Below, one piece after another: positions 46,077 through 58,272 of a stretch of 64,000 nucleotides of DNA. The position numbers were made by a program, and so were the translations under genes. Source of the stretch: Deinococcus radiophilus (GTDB lineage Bacteria; Deinococcota; Deinococci; Deinococcales; Deinococcaceae); assembly GCF_020889625.1 (NCBI RefSeq), contig NZ_CP086380.1, forward strand, positions 1,507,001 to 1,571,000, written 5' to 3'. Under the pieces are notes generated by a model. The model was not told the DNA's origin, ran no database searches, and saw only the letters and a list, made by a program, of their open reading frames with translations. How positions within the stretch are numbered: the stretch's first letter is position 1; each line of letters begins with the position of its first letter.

Positions 46077-46880
46077 ATGACTGCTCTGGTGCTGACCCGT
46101 GACCAGGCGGGGGTGCGGACCCTCAGCCTGAATAGTCCTGACCGACTGAATGCCCTGACTGCCGCTCTGGCAACCCAGTTGCTGACGGCCTTGCAAGCAG
46201 CGGCACAGGACCCTGGCGTGCGTGTAGTCGTGCTGACTGGTGAGGGCCGAGGTTTTTGCGCTGGACAGGATCTGAGCGAAGTCGCCGGACCGCTGATGTC
46301 CGGCCAGCCGCTTGACCTGGAGGCGCACCTGAATGACCACTACCGCCCAGTGATTCTGGCGATCCGTGAGATGAACAAACCCGTGATTGCTGCGGTCAAC
46401 GGAGTGGCGGCCGGGGCCGGAGCCAGTTTGGCGCTGGCCTGTGACCTGCGGGTCAGCAGCGAATCCGCGCAGTGGGTACAGATTTTCTCCAACATCGCCC
46501 TGATTCCGGATGCAGGCAGCACCTGGTTTCTGCCCCACCTGGTGGGCTTTGGGCGGGCCTTCGAGTTGATGGCCCTGGCTGAGAAAGTCAGCGCTGGGCA
46601 GGCACATGCCCTGGGCCTCTGTCAGCAGGTGTACCCGGACGAGACGTTCACGGAGCAGACCCAGGCCTACGCCGCTGCACTGGCGGCGCGGCCCGCGCAG
46701 GCCCTGGCCCTGACCAAGCAGGCGCTGAACGCGGCCATGTCCAGCAGATTGGAGGACGCGCTGGATCTGGAAGCCAAATTGCAGCAGCAGGCAGCCAGCA
46801 GCCAGGATTTCCGTGAAGGAGTACAGGCCTTTATGGAAAAGCGTGTGGCTCGCTGGGCAGGCGCACCACAGGAGAGCTGA
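46077..46880 (+). CDS. Enoyl-CoA hydratase/isomerase, PaaG-like
   Basis: A 267-residue crotonase-fold enzyme. The oxyanion-hole stretches are GEGRGFCAGQDLSE near 57 and VNGVAAGAGASLALACDL near 107. IPDAGSTWFLPHLVG near 140, with the Asp after Pro and no second catalytic Glu, resembles PaaG, the ring-epoxide isomerase of the phenylacetate pathway, more than ordinary enoyl-CoA hydratases. The other paa genes are not here, so a different acyl-CoA isomerase role is also possible. Confidence 0.82.
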   Translation: MTALVLTRDQAGVRTLSLNSPDRLNALTAALATQLLTALQAAAQDPGVRVVVLTGEGRGFCAGQDLSEVAGPLMSGQPLDLEAHLNDHYRPVILAIREMNKPVIAAVNGVAAGAGASLALACDLRVSSESAQWVQIFSNIALIPDAGSTWFLPHLVGFGRAFELMALAEKVSAGQAHALGLCQQVYPDETFTEQTQAYAAALAARPAQALALTKQALNAAMSSRLEDALDLEAKLQQQAASSQDFREGVQAFMEKRVARWAGAPQES

Positions 46881-46883
46881 GCC

Positions 46884-47381
<498 letters not shown>

Positions 47382-47387
47382 GCCTCC

Positions 47388-47393
47388 ATCATA
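47388..47393 (-). promoter_or_regulatory. -10 element of the Rrf2-type regulator gene
   Basis: TATGAT, 6 nt before the ATG at 47381. Confidence 0.55.
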
Positions 47394-47400
47394 TCCGCTA

Positions 47401-47413
47401 TTCCGTACGGGAA
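47401..47413 (-). promoter_or_regulatory. Candidate Rrf2 autoregulatory site
   Basis: TTCCGTACGGGAA is a near-perfect palindrome around GTAC. It begins 7 bases upstream of the -10 hexamer, where the -35 region would be, so a bound repressor would block RNA polymerase. Confidence 0.35.
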
Positions 47414-47515
47414 ATGGGGAATTAAGGAAAGGGACACGGGTGCTTGCGGGTCAGGCGAGTGCATCGGTCATCAGTGGCACCGTAACCCGGAGGCTGCCAG
47501 AGCTAGGATTCATTC

Positions 47516-47977
47516 CTACCTTACCCGCGTCACCCGGCGCACATTTTCATCTTCCAGGACATGCTCTAGCCGGAGCAGTACAGCCGCTGGATAGTCGTTG
47601 TAGAGCGCCTGGCCCCATTCGATGACACTCAGGCGACTTTCCGCAATCAGGTCTTCCAGACCCATGTCGTAGAGCTCGCCGGGGTGAGACACGCGGTAGG
47701 CATCTACATGCAGCAGTTGGCCGCCCGGTGTAGGGTACGGCTGCATCAGCGCATAGGTGGGACTACTGACGGTTCCCGCGAAGCCCAGCCGCCGGGCTAC
47801 ACCCTGGGTCAGACTGGTCTTGCCTGCCCCCAGCTCACCTTCCAAAAACAGCACCGTGCCCGGCGACAAGGTGTCCAGCAATGACGCCCCAAAGCGTTGC
47901 TGCTCGTCCAGACCGCGCAGCAACAGGCTCTGACCTGGTACGAGCAAGGCCTGGCTTTCTGCTGACTCTGGCTGCAT
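47516..47977 (-). CDS. tsaE: tRNA threonylcarbamoyladenosine biosynthesis ATPase TsaE
   Basis: A 153-residue P-loop ATPase needed for t6A37 formation in tRNA with TsaB and TsaD. Walker A is GELGAGKTSLTQGVA near 46, followed by SSPTYALMQPYP, HVDAYRV and IEWGQAL. The ATG at 47977 overlaps the stop of the TPR gene (ATGA); the frame open to 48172 is TPR coding sequence. Cytosolic. tsaB and tsaD are not in the window. Confidence 0.92.
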   Translation of the reverse strand: MQPESAESQALLVPGQSLLLRGLDEQQRFGASLLDTLSPGTVLFLEGELGAGKTSLTQGVARRLGFAGTVSSPTYALMQPYPTPGGQLLHVDAYRVSHPGELYDMGLEDLIAESRLSVIEWGQALYNDYPAAVLLRLEHVLEDENVRRVTRVR

Positions 47978-49386
47978 CAGTTCAGCACCCGGCCTCCGCC
48001 TGCTTGCATCAGCTCGGCGGCGCGGTCCAGGTGGGCCTGCAAGGTGGGATGCCAGTCGTCGCCTTCGGGGGTATGCTCCAGGGCCTGCTGGGCATGGGCA
48101 TACACCTGCGCCGGATTGCGGAAGCCCTGCTGCGCCAGGATGTCCGCCGTCATCTGCTGACCGACCAGCCACTCGCGGCTGCCGGGAGGCGATGTCCCAA
48201 TCACCCGCGCAAAATGCGTCAGGGCGTCGTCCAGGTGGTAATACTCCAGCGCCACATTGCCCAGCACCAGACTGGCAGGAATGACCGCACCCTGCGAGAG
48301 CGCCTGCTCAGCTCCGGCCTGCGCCTGCGCGAGTTGCCCCAGGCGGTAATCACACTCGGCCAGATCAGCCAGGATTTCGGCCTGAAAAGGATAGCTGCCC
48401 TCGCGCGCCACGGTTTCCAGCATCTCCTGGGCTTCAAGCGGGCGGTCCAGGTCCAGCAGGGCGACTGCCAATTCATGCTGGGCGTAGGCGCGGTCACCCG
48501 GCTGTGCCAGCTCAGCAGCGCGCCCGAAGAAGGTCAGGGCTTCCTCGCTCCGGCCCAAGGCACTCAGCACCTGACCTTGCACCAGCGCCACACCGTAGCT
48601 GGGGTCCCCGAATCGCCCTTCCAGTTCGGCAGCCGCTTTGATCTCGGTGAGGGCCTGGTCAGGGCGGCCCTGAGCCAGGTCCAGCTGGGCCTGCAGGTAG
48701 TGCCAGGTGGAGAGGCTAAGGCCCTCGCCACCATCTTCAGGCTGGGCGGAGTACAGGGAACGGGCCTCAGCCAGAGCAGCGCCCGCCGCGTCCAACTCCC
48801 CACGGGCCAGATCGGTTGCGGCCATTTCCTGAAGCATCACTGCGCGGTCTGGCCCCTGGGCGCCTGCGGCTGCCTGCGCATACAGCGCCGAGGCCTGTTC
48901 AGCGTCGCCCAGCGCCTCATGGGCTTCGGCTTGCAGCGCTGCCGCCCGCCAGGCCAGGTGAGCGGGCAACTCGGCTGGCTCCAGTTGAACCTCCAACGCA
49001 CGGGGCGCATCACCCACCAGCACCAGACTGGTCAGCGCATGAAACTGGGCCAGCGGGTCCGGCGCAGCCAGCAGTTCGGCAGGCAACTTCAAGCCCACGT
49101 CCAGGTGACCTTCTTTGATCTGCAACTCGGCGTCTAGCGCCTGATACAGCGGCTCCGTGCCGATCGCCGGGTCCAGTTCACGGGCCTGCTGCAAGCTGAG
49201 GCGCAGTTCCGCTAGGGCCTGGTCCCCGTATAGCGCGTGCAGCGAGGCGGCCAGCAGGGCGTAGCGGGCCTGCTCTGTTGGGGCTGAAATCAGGGCTCCT
49301 GCTTGCAGCAGGGCGAAGGCCTGGGCGTAATCTCCCTCGGCCAGGGCGGCGCAGGCCAGCGGCCAGAATGTCGCGGCGTCGGTCAT
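47977..49386 (-). CDS. TPR-repeat protein
   Basis: A 469-residue Ala/Leu-rich helical protein made of about a dozen tetratricopeptide-like repeats, for example DAEQASALYAQAAAG, GRPDQALTEIKAAAEL and GRSEEALTFFGRAAELA. There is no signal peptide or catalytic motif, so it is probably a cytosolic scaffold. It is translationally coupled to tsaE and has its own promoter. Function unknown. Confidence 0.85.
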   Translation of the reverse strand: MTDAATFWPLACAALAEGDYAQAFALLQAGALISAPTEQARYALLAASLHALYGDQALAELRLSLQQARELDPAIGTEPLYQALDAELQIKEGHLDVGLKLPAELLAAPDPLAQFHALTSLVLVGDAPRALEVQLEPAELPAHLAWRAAALQAEAHEALGDAEQASALYAQAAAGAQGPDRAVMLQEMAATDLARGELDAAGAALAEARSLYSAQPEDGGEGLSLSTWHYLQAQLDLAQGRPDQALTEIKAAAELEGRFGDPSYGVALVQGQVLSALGRSEEALTFFGRAAELAQPGDRAYAQHELAVALLDLDRPLEAQEMLETVAREGSYPFQAEILADLAECDYRLGQLAQAQAGAEQALSQGAVIPASLVLGNVALEYYHLDDALTHFARVIGTSPPGSREWLVGQQMTADILAQQGFRNPAQVYAHAQQALEHTPEGDDWHPTLQAHLDRAAELMQAGGGRVLN

Positions 49387-49394
49387 TGCCGCTC

Positions 49395-49400
49395 AGCATA
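49395..49400 (-). promoter_or_regulatory. -10 element of the TPR-tsaE operon
   Basis: TATGCT, 8 nt before the ATG at 49386. Confidence 0.5.
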
Positions 49401-49441
49401 GCGCTCCTGGGTGCCGCAACCCTGGGTGGGACGCCTACGGC

Positions 49442-49981
49442 TCAGTTCTTCAGCAGTTCCAGCAGGCGCAAGTAAGCCGCTGCCGTCACTTCCACGTCAC
49501 CCAATGAGCGGTGACGGCCCCCGGCGCTGAAGGTCAGCCCCAGCCGTCCGGCCAGTGAGTCCAGGTTGTGCTTGCGCTCCTGCGGAAAGGCCTGGCGCGA
49601 CAGCTGCACCGTGCAGATTTCGGCGCGGGGCGACCAGGGCAGTCCGCAGCGGCGCGCCGACGCCCGCATGAATCCTGAATCGAACCCGATGTTATGGGCG
49701 ATCAGGGGCACGTCGCCGGCCCACTCCAGAAATTCGGGCAGCACCTGCGCGATGGTGGGCGCTCCGGCCACCATGTCGTTGCTGATCCCATGAATACGCT
49801 CGGTGCGCCAGGGAATGATCAGCGGCTCTCCCCAGACGTTTTCAGGACGTACCAGCGTCTGGTAAGGGTCTTCAGCCACCACGCGTCCATCCCGAATCCT
49901 GAGCGCTCCTATTTCGACAATGCCGTCTTTTTCGGGCGAAAGGCCCGTCGTTTCCAAGTCAAAGACCACTGCGTCTTGCAC
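49442..49981 (-). CDS. DnaQ-like 3'-5' exonuclease (DEDDh)
   Basis: A 179-residue exonuclease of the polymerase III epsilon / PolC type. The four acidic residues and His of the DEDDh class are visible: DLETTG (near 8), HNIGFDSGF (near 96) and [17 protein letters not shown] (near 158). Such proteins proofread or trim 3' ends; it has no polymerase or GIY-YIG domain attached. The GTG at 49981 is supported by a promoter six bases upstream. Confidence 0.88.
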   Translation of the reverse strand: MQDAVVFDLETTGLSPEKDGIVEIGALRIRDGRVVAEDPYQTLVRPENVWGEPLIIPWRTERIHGISNDMVAGAPTIAQVLPEFLEWAGDVPLIAHNIGFDSGFMRASARRCGLPWSPRAEICTVQLSRQAFPQERKHNLDSLAGRLGLTFSAGGRHRSLGDVEVTAAAYLRLLELLKN

Positions 49982-49987
49982 CTATGC

Positions 49988-49993
49988 AGCTTA
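49988..49993 (-). promoter_or_regulatory. -10 element of the exonuclease gene
   Basis: TAAGCT, 6 nt before the GTG at 49981, which it helps to fix. Confidence 0.55.
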
Positions 49994-50101
49994 TACGCAT
50001 TTGCGCGGCTGAATCTTGCGCCTGCTTGCTAAGCGGTGGGTAGGCGCCGCATTTGATCCTCACCCTGTTCGCATGAGCTAATCCAGCGCCATGCGGTGGC
50101 A

Positions 50102-50156
50102 GCAACCTCGGGGCGGTCCCCTCAGTTGTTACTCACTCCGCTCGCAGGAGCAATTC
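50102..50156 (+). repeat. Short dispersed repeat R2, copy B
   Basis: About 55 bases resembling 33521-33572, with GCAACC, a GGGG-cggt-CCCC hairpin, TACTCACT and CGCAGGAGCAATTC in order. It covers the last codons and stop of the LysE-family gene, so that protein's tail (ALELLLRAE) is encoded by repeat sequence. A shorter match (CGCAGGAGCAATTC) occurs at about 36170-36183. Confidence 0.55.
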
Positions 50157-50750
50157 CAGCGCCAGCCGCAGGGCGATACCCCACATCATCAGGGCCACCA
50201 GCAGGTCCACCACTTGCCATGTCCGCGCTGAGCGCATTTGCCCAGCTAGCACACGGGATGCCCCGGCCAGGCCCAGAAACCACAGCCAGGAGGCCGAGAC
50301 TGCCCCGGCCAGAAAGGTGAGCGGCTGCGCTGCTGAGGCACTGGCCCCACCCATCAATACAAAGGTGTCCAGCAGGGCGTGCGGATTCAGAAACGAGAAT
50401 CCCAGTGCCCGTATGACGATGGTCCCCGGCTGGCTCTGCCCTTGAGCGCCTTCGGCCAAGTGTGGCACCTGGGCCTGGCGTGCCGATTGGAACGCCTGGG
50501 CACCGTACCACAGCAAAAACGCAATACCCGCCAGCGTGCCCAGCGTCACCAGCTGCGGCCATCCCGCCAGCAGGCGGCCCACCCCCAGCACCCCCAGACT
50601 GATCAGCGCCGTATCGCTTAGCGCACACGAGGCGGCGGCCAGCAAGCCATGTTCACGCCGCAGGCCCTGCCGGATCACAAAGGCATTTTGCGGGCCAATC
50701 GCCATGATCAGGCCCAGGCCCAGCACCAGGGCTGCGAGAAAGTCGCTCAT
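50133..50750 (-). CDS. LysE/ArgO family amino acid exporter
   Basis: A 205-residue membrane protein with five or six helices, predicted to export basic amino acids such as arginine or lysine. The N-terminal LIMAIGPQNAFVIRQGLRREH is the LysE/ArgO signature, and FLNPHALLDTFVLMGG near 117 the second. Its C-terminus lies in repeat R2. It is divergent from ktrB. CACAAT seven bases before the ATG is a possible leaderless -10. Confidence 0.88.
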   Translation of the reverse strand: MSDFLAALVLGLGLIMAIGPQNAFVIRQGLRREHGLLAAASCALSDTALISLGVLGVGRLLAGWPQLVTLGTLAGIAFLLWYGAQAFQSARQAQVPHLAEGAQGQSQPGTIVIRALGFSFLNPHALLDTFVLMGGASASAAQPLTFLAGAVSASWLWFLGLAGASRVLAGQMRSARTWQVVDLLVALMMWGIALRLALELLLRAE

Positions 50751-50757
50751 CTCCCCT

Positions 50758-50763
50758 ATTGTG
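50758..50763 (-). promoter_or_regulatory. Possible -10 element of the LysE-family gene
   Basis: CACAAT, 7 nt before the ATG at 50750. Confidence 0.4.
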
Positions 50764-50803
50764 GGCCCAGTCAGGCAAGGCGGAGACGGAGCGCCTCAGC
50801 ACC

Positions 50804-50809
50804 TACAAT
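50804..50809 (+). promoter_or_regulatory. -10 element of ktrB
   Basis: TACAAT, 7 nt before the GTG at 50817; an in-frame ATG at 50808 lies inside the hexamer and so is not the start. Confidence 0.6.
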
Positions 50810-50816
50810 GGAAGGC

Positions 50817-52208
50817 GTGCCGCTGATTTCCCGTCCGGCCCCGGTCAAGCTGCCTGTGCCCAAGCGCTCGTGGTATGCCCGGCTGGAGCCTCCACAGCTG
50901 ATCGCCCTGGTGTACTTCGTAGGCATCCTGCTCGCGACAGCGGCGCTGCATCTGCCGGGGGTCTTGCGTGACGGCGCGGAGATGACCAGCGTGGATTTGC
51001 TGTTCACGGCCACCAGCGCCCTGACCATCACTGGACTGGTGGTCGCGGATACCGGCGAAACTTTTACCCGCTACGGCCAGTACATCCTGATGCTGCTGTT
51101 CGAGCTGGGCGGGCTGGGCATCCTGTCGTTCGGCACACTGTTTGCCTTTGTCACGGGCCGCCGAGTCAACTTCAGCGAACGCCAGCACCTTCAGGCCCAG
51201 ATCAGCGGGCTGGACACCGGCACGGTGGTGCAGTTGCTACGGACCATCTTCGCCTATGCCATCGGCCTGCAACTGATTGGGGCGCTGCTGCTGGCCCTGC
51301 GCTTCGTGCCGCAATTCGGGCTGGGCGAGGGGTTGTTTCAGGCCGTGTTTCACGCGGTCAGTGCCTTTAATAACGCCGGGTTCGTGGTGGTTCCCGGTGG
51401 CATGGGACAGTACGTGACGGACCCGCTGGTCAGCCTGACCATCTCCGGGCTGGTCATCCTCGGTGCGCTGGGCTTCATCGTGCAGTTCAATGTGGTGAAC
51501 TGGCTTCAGCAGCCGCGCCAGCACCGCTTGACGGTCTATTCGCTGCTCACGCTGGTCACCACGGCGGCGCTGTTGGTGGTCGGTTTTCTGACGGTCTTGC
51601 TGCTGGAATCCAACAACCAGGCCACCTTGCAGCCGCTGCCCTGGCACGGCAAACTGCTGGCCAGTTTTTTTCAGAGCATGACGCCGCGCTCGGGAGGCTT
51701 TAACACGGTAGATATCGAATCCATGCGGACCGCCACGCTGATGGTCATCATCGCGCTGATGTACATCGGTGGGGGCAGCGGGTCCACAGGCGGCGGCATC
51801 AAGACCTCGACCTTCGCCATCTTGGTGGGGTCGGCCTGGAACATGGTGCGTGGGCGCGGCGAGCTGATCGCTTTTGGCCGCCGCGTCGAAAAAGACAACC
51901 TGGTCCGCGCCACCGCCGTCACCATGCTCTACACCATGATGGTCATGGGAGCCTTTTTCCTGCTGCTGCTGACCAATCCACACATGGACTTTACACATCT
52001 GCTGTTCGAGACGGTCAGCGCCGCCGCCACCGTGGGCCTGAGCATGAACACCACGGCGCACATCAACGACGCTGGCCTGGTGATCCTCAGCATCCTGATG
52101 TATCTGGGCCGCATCGGGCCGCTGACTTTCGCCGTGGCCTTTACGCTGCGCTCGCAGGCCCGCAGCGGCGTCAAGTACCCACCCGAACGCGACATCCTGG
52201 TCGGCTGA
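50817..52208 (+). CDS. ktrB: KtrB/TrkH-type potassium transporter membrane subunit
   Basis: A 463-residue K+ uptake subunit with four pore repeats. Filter-like segments are TSALTITGL near residue 66, FNNAGFVV near 185, TPRSGGFNTVD near 287 and AAATVGLSMNT near 402. The hinge GGGSGSTGGGIKTSTF in the third repeat marks the intramembrane gating loop. It works with the cytosolic RCK subunit encoded 47 bases downstream. GTG 50817 was chosen over the frame start at 50649. Confidence 0.92.
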   Translation: MPLISRPAPVKLPVPKRSWYARLEPPQLIALVYFVGILLATAALHLPGVLRDGAEMTSVDLLFTATSALTITGLVVADTGETFTRYGQYILMLLFELGGLGILSFGTLFAFVTGRRVNFSERQHLQAQISGLDTGTVVQLLRTIFAYAIGLQLIGALLLALRFVPQFGLGEGLFQAVFHAVSAFNNAGFVVVPGGMGQYVTDPLVSLTISGLVILGALGFIVQFNVVNWLQQPRQHRLTVYSLLTLVTTAALLVVGFLTVLLLESNNQATLQPLPWHGKLLASFFQSMTPRSGGFNTVDIESMRTATLMVIIALMYIGGGSGSTGGGIKTSTFAILVGSAWNMVRGRGELIAFGRRVEKDNLVRATAVTMLYTMMVMGAFFLLLLTNPHMDFTHLLFETVSAAATVGLSMNTTAHINDAGLVILSILMYLGRIGPLTFAVAFTLRSQARSGVKYPPERDILVG

Positions 52209-52219
52209 GCGCCGAGCGG

Positions 52220-52225
52220 TATCAT
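52220..52225 (+). promoter_or_regulatory. -10 element of the ktrA transcript
   Basis: TATCAT, 7 nt before a GTG at 52233 and 30 nt before the ktrA ATG. Confidence 0.5.
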
Positions 52226-52232
52226 GCCAGGC

Positions 52233-52255
52233 GTGATGCCCTGCGGAGCTGAAAA

Positions 52256-52259
<4 letters not shown>
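52233..52259 (+). CDS. Candidate 8-codon leaderless leader ORF coupled to ktrA
   Basis: The GTG at 52233 sits at the usual leaderless distance from TATCAT and opens a frame encoding MMPCGAEK, with a TGA that overlaps the ktrA ATG (ATGA). Ribosomes loading on the leaderless 5' end would finish exactly at the ktrA start, so this could couple or tune KtrA synthesis. Confidence 0.4.
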
Positions 52260-52915
<656 letters not shown>

Positions 52916-52938
52916 CAGACCTCCTCACGGTGTGCCGA

Positions 52939-53048
52939 CGCCTCCTGAGGCTGCGCCATACTCAGGCAACGGCGAATTGCAGGGTGAGTGCCAGGACCGC
53001 CGTAGTGAAGACGAACGAAAATAACGTATGGCCCAGCCTCAGGAGGCG
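52939..53048. repeat. Inverted duplication at the end of the DUF1345-like pseudogene
   Basis: CGCCTCCTGAGGCTG at 52939-52953 is perfectly complementary to 53034-53048, and after a 2-base mismatch the next 6 bases (CCATAC / GTATGG) pair as well, giving 23-nt arms 64 bases apart. The right arm encodes MRLLRLGHT of the pseudogene on the minus strand; the left arm lies just past its stop. Confidence 0.8.
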
Positions 53049-53616
53049 CATCGCCTTACTGGTGACATTTACATCAGAACTGGCCGCCGTGGTTCCTACC
53101 GTGAACGCGAAATATGCGAAGCCCATCAGGTCCAGAACATCATGACCTGGAAAGTCCAACCCAGCGGGGCCCTGACGGTAGTACAGCAATAAGCCAGATG
53201 GGCCATCAGCCAGCTACAGACCACGGTCAGGACACACAGGGCGACCAACAGTTTTTGCTGCCAGAACGTCAAGTTCAGATCACCGGCCAGCGGCAAAAAA
53301 AGTCCCGAAATAATTAAGCCGAACAAGCTGGCCACCAGCACGGAGGAAAGCCCCGTGTGTCCCTCCCAGCAGCCAGAAGTCCAGCCAGAGATACCGCTGC
53401 AGGAGCGGAGGAACGGGGGCGTTGGCCCAGCGCTGCCAGTGGAAGCCGCCCAGCTGCCCATAGGCCCGCCAGGTGAGGAGCACATAGACGAAGGCTGGCT
53501 GCACTGGTAGCCAACATGGTCCGCAGGATAAGCGGTTGGTCCGCCAACAAAAAGAACAGGGCAGTAAAGATGATCGTCCACAGAGCGGTCCTCTCGTACT
53601 GACCTTGCCCGTTCAT
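52962..53616 (-). pseudogene. Frameshifted DUF1345-like membrane protein gene
   Basis: Pieces of one membrane protein lie in successive frames on the minus strand: an N-terminal helix from 53616 (TALWTIIFTALFFLLADQP), a middle part at about 53504-53345 (PAFVYVLLTWRAYGQLGG), two helices at about 53345-53190 (LFGLIISGLFLPLAG, LVALCVLTVVCSWLMAHLAY) and a C-terminus at 53189-52962 (GLDFPGHDVLDLMGFAYFAFT). The last matches the DUF1345 end, where a xxYFxFTxG helix is followed by a DVxVTS turn. At least three frame changes break it. The promoter is intact. Sequencing error at all three sites seems unlikely. Confidence 0.75.
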
Positions 53617-53622
53617 GTCCGT

Positions 53623-53628
53623 AGCTTA
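53623..53628 (-). promoter_or_regulatory. -10 element of the DUF1345-like pseudogene
   Basis: TAAGCT, 6 nt before the ATG at 53616; it is unaltered although the gene is broken. Confidence 0.45.
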
Positions 53629-53692
53629 TGGAGGTGAGGCGGCCCGACGCAATCGCCTGCACGGACGTGCGTGGCCGACACCAGAGCCACCG

Positions 53693-54181
53693 CTAAGGGG
53701 ACGCTTGCGACGCAGTGGCCGTCTCAGCTGCGCTGTCATCCGCCAGTGCCCGCACATAAGGCTGACAATTCAGGCGACCCAGAATCGCCAAGTGACGCGC
53801 CAGCTCTGGGGGCGGCAATTGTCCGCGCAGTTCGGTGTGGCTGTTCAGCGGCACTGGGCCTCCCTCCGTCAACCACTCGGCACGGGTGCCGGTCCGCAGG
53901 GTACGCTCAAAGCAGGCCGCTTCCTCAGGGCTGAGGTCCAGGCCCACCACCTGCAGGCCATTTTGCACCGTGATAAACGCTCCTTGCTGTGCCGATGGGA
54001 GCTGCGTCAGGGTGGCCCTGGACTCCATATGGCTGTACCCCGCCGCGCACAGCGCCACCACCAGCGGCGCAGCGGCAGCCAACGCCCAGATTTGATCTGC
54101 CGAGATCCGCGTGTCAGCCCGCAGCGTCCAGAATACAGCCACCGCCAGCAGTATGGGAATCAGCCAAATCACCAGGGTCAC
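53693..54181 (-). CDS. Membrane protein of unknown function
   Basis: A 162-residue protein with two membrane helices at the N-terminus (VIWLIPILLAVAVFWTL and WALAAAAPLVVALCAAG). The rest is a soluble region with two cysteines (EEAACFERTL and LNCQPYVRAL) and a disordered Ala/Ser/Thr tail. No family recognised. The GTG start at 54181 has a promoter seven bases upstream. It follows the terminator of the V-ATPase operon on the same strand. Confidence 0.65.
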   Translation of the reverse strand: MTLVIWLIPILLAVAVFWTLRADTRISADQIWALAAAAPLVVALCAAGYSHMESRATLTQLPSAQQGAFITVQNGLQVVGLDLSPEEAACFERTLRTGTRAEWLTEGGPVPLNSHTELRGQLPPPELARHLAILGRLNCQPYVRALADDSAAETATASQASP

Positions 54182-54188
54182 GTGCCCC

Positions 54189-54194
54189 AGTTTA
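54189..54194 (-). promoter_or_regulatory. -10 element of the membrane protein gene
   Basis: TAAACT, 7 nt before the GTG at 54181. Confidence 0.55.
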
Positions 54195-54231
54195 GAGCAG
54201 TTGCTCCCCGCCTGCCTGAGTCCAGGCCAAC

Positions 54232-54258
54232 AAAAAACCCCCTCCGTGAGGAGAGGGG
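54232..54258 (-). terminator. Terminator of the V-ATPase operon
   Basis: On the minus strand CCCCTCTCC-tcac-GGAGGGGG is followed by TTTTTT, 25 bases after the atpD stop. Confidence 0.85.
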
Positions 54259-54283
54259 AGGAAAAGCGCAGGTCGGGGCAAGC

Positions 54284-54961
54284 TCAGGCGGCAGAGCCTC
54301 GGTGGCCACCCTGGGCAGCCAGCTCGGCAGCTTCAGCTTCGGCCTCGGCTTCCAGCTTCGCCTTGATCTTCTTCAGACGGAAGCTTTCTTCACGCTCGCG
54401 CTGGTCCAGCACGCCACGAATAAAGCGGATATCGGCCTGAATACCGGGAATCACGACCTGTTCCAGTGCGTTTACGCGGCGGGAGGTCTTTTTGATCTCC
54501 TCACCGATGCGGCGCAGCTTGGTCTCGGTGGACGCGACGCGCACGATGCCTTCCAGCACGTCGTTAAAGTCGGTGGCGGCCTGAATGGTCCGGCCACCCA
54601 CGTTGATCGGGCTGAAGGTCGCGGCGCGGCCACGCTCCGGCACGGTCATGTTCGGCACTTTCACGCCGTACAGGTTCTCGATCACCATGTCGATCTGGTA
54701 GTCGTCGGCGGACCCCAGGCTGAGGCTTTCGACGGCTTCGGGACTGTCCCAGGCTTTGGCTCCCAGCAAGCTGGTGTACGCACCTTTGCTCACACCGCTG
54801 AGTTGCTCGCGGGCGGCCAACGCGTCCTTGACCAGCGCGAAAAACTCGGCAATCAGGGCGTCACGCTTGCGCTTGAGCAGGTCGGCGCCGCCACTGGCGG
54901 TCTTGAGGCTGGCTTTGGAGGCCAGCAGCGCCGAGCGGGTGGGGCTGATTTGTTCGGCCAT
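54284..54961 (-). CDS. atpD: V-type ATP synthase subunit D
   Basis: A 225-residue central-shaft subunit of the V/A-type rotary ATPase that turns inside the A3B3 head. It is a long antiparallel coiled coil: helix 1 (about 5-75: ISPTRSALLASKASLKTA, LLKRKRDALIAEFFALV) and helix 2 (about 130-215: TETKLRRIGEEIKKTSRRVNALE, split, and IRGVLDQREREESFRLKKIK), with a short variable knob between. A strong AAGGAGGTGAC ribosome site precedes the ATG but can pair within a small hairpin. It is the last gene of the operon. Confidence 0.94.
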   Translation of the reverse strand: MAEQISPTRSALLASKASLKTASGGADLLKRKRDALIAEFFALVKDALAAREQLSGVSKGAYTSLLGAKAWDSPEAVESLSLGSADDYQIDMVIENLYGVKVPNMTVPERGRAATFSPINVGGRTIQAATDFNDVLEGIVRVASTETKLRRIGEEIKKTSRRVNALEQVVIPGIQADIRFIRGVLDQREREESFRLKKIKAKLEAEAEAEAAELAAQGGHRGSAA

Positions 54962-54966
54962 GTATG

Positions 54967-54987
54967 GTCACCTCCTTCGTCGGTGAC
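54967..54987 (-). promoter_or_regulatory. Small hairpin covering the atpD ribosome site
   Basis: GTCACC-gacgaagga-GGTGAC on the minus strand has 6-bp arms; the downstream arm is part of AAGGAGGTGAC, the ribosome site of atpD. Confidence 0.4.
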
Positions 54988-54989
54988 GC

Positions 54990-55048
54990 TGATGGATGAG
55001 GGTTGATGGGAGATGGAAAAACCATCAACGATCAACCACCATCCATCA
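54990..55048 (-). promoter_or_regulatory. Long intercistronic hairpin between atpB and atpD
   Basis: TGATGGATG pairs perfectly with CATCCATCA; inside, GGTTGAT pairs with ATCAACC, and GATGG with CCATC around the loop, so almost the whole 59 bases fold into one rod. It fills the atpB-atpD gap just before the atpD ribosome site. The minus strand carries TTTTT only in the loop, so it is not a typical terminator. Confidence 0.65.
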
Positions 55049-55052
55049 ACGT

Positions 55053-58243
<3,191 letters not shown>

Positions 58244-58272
58244 TGAATTCTCCTTGAGAGATACAGATGAAT

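Noticed and set aside
53615..55006. A 463-codon plus-strand frame opposite atpD and the small membrane protein gene
   Set aside because: Antisense to real genes and of low-complexity composition.
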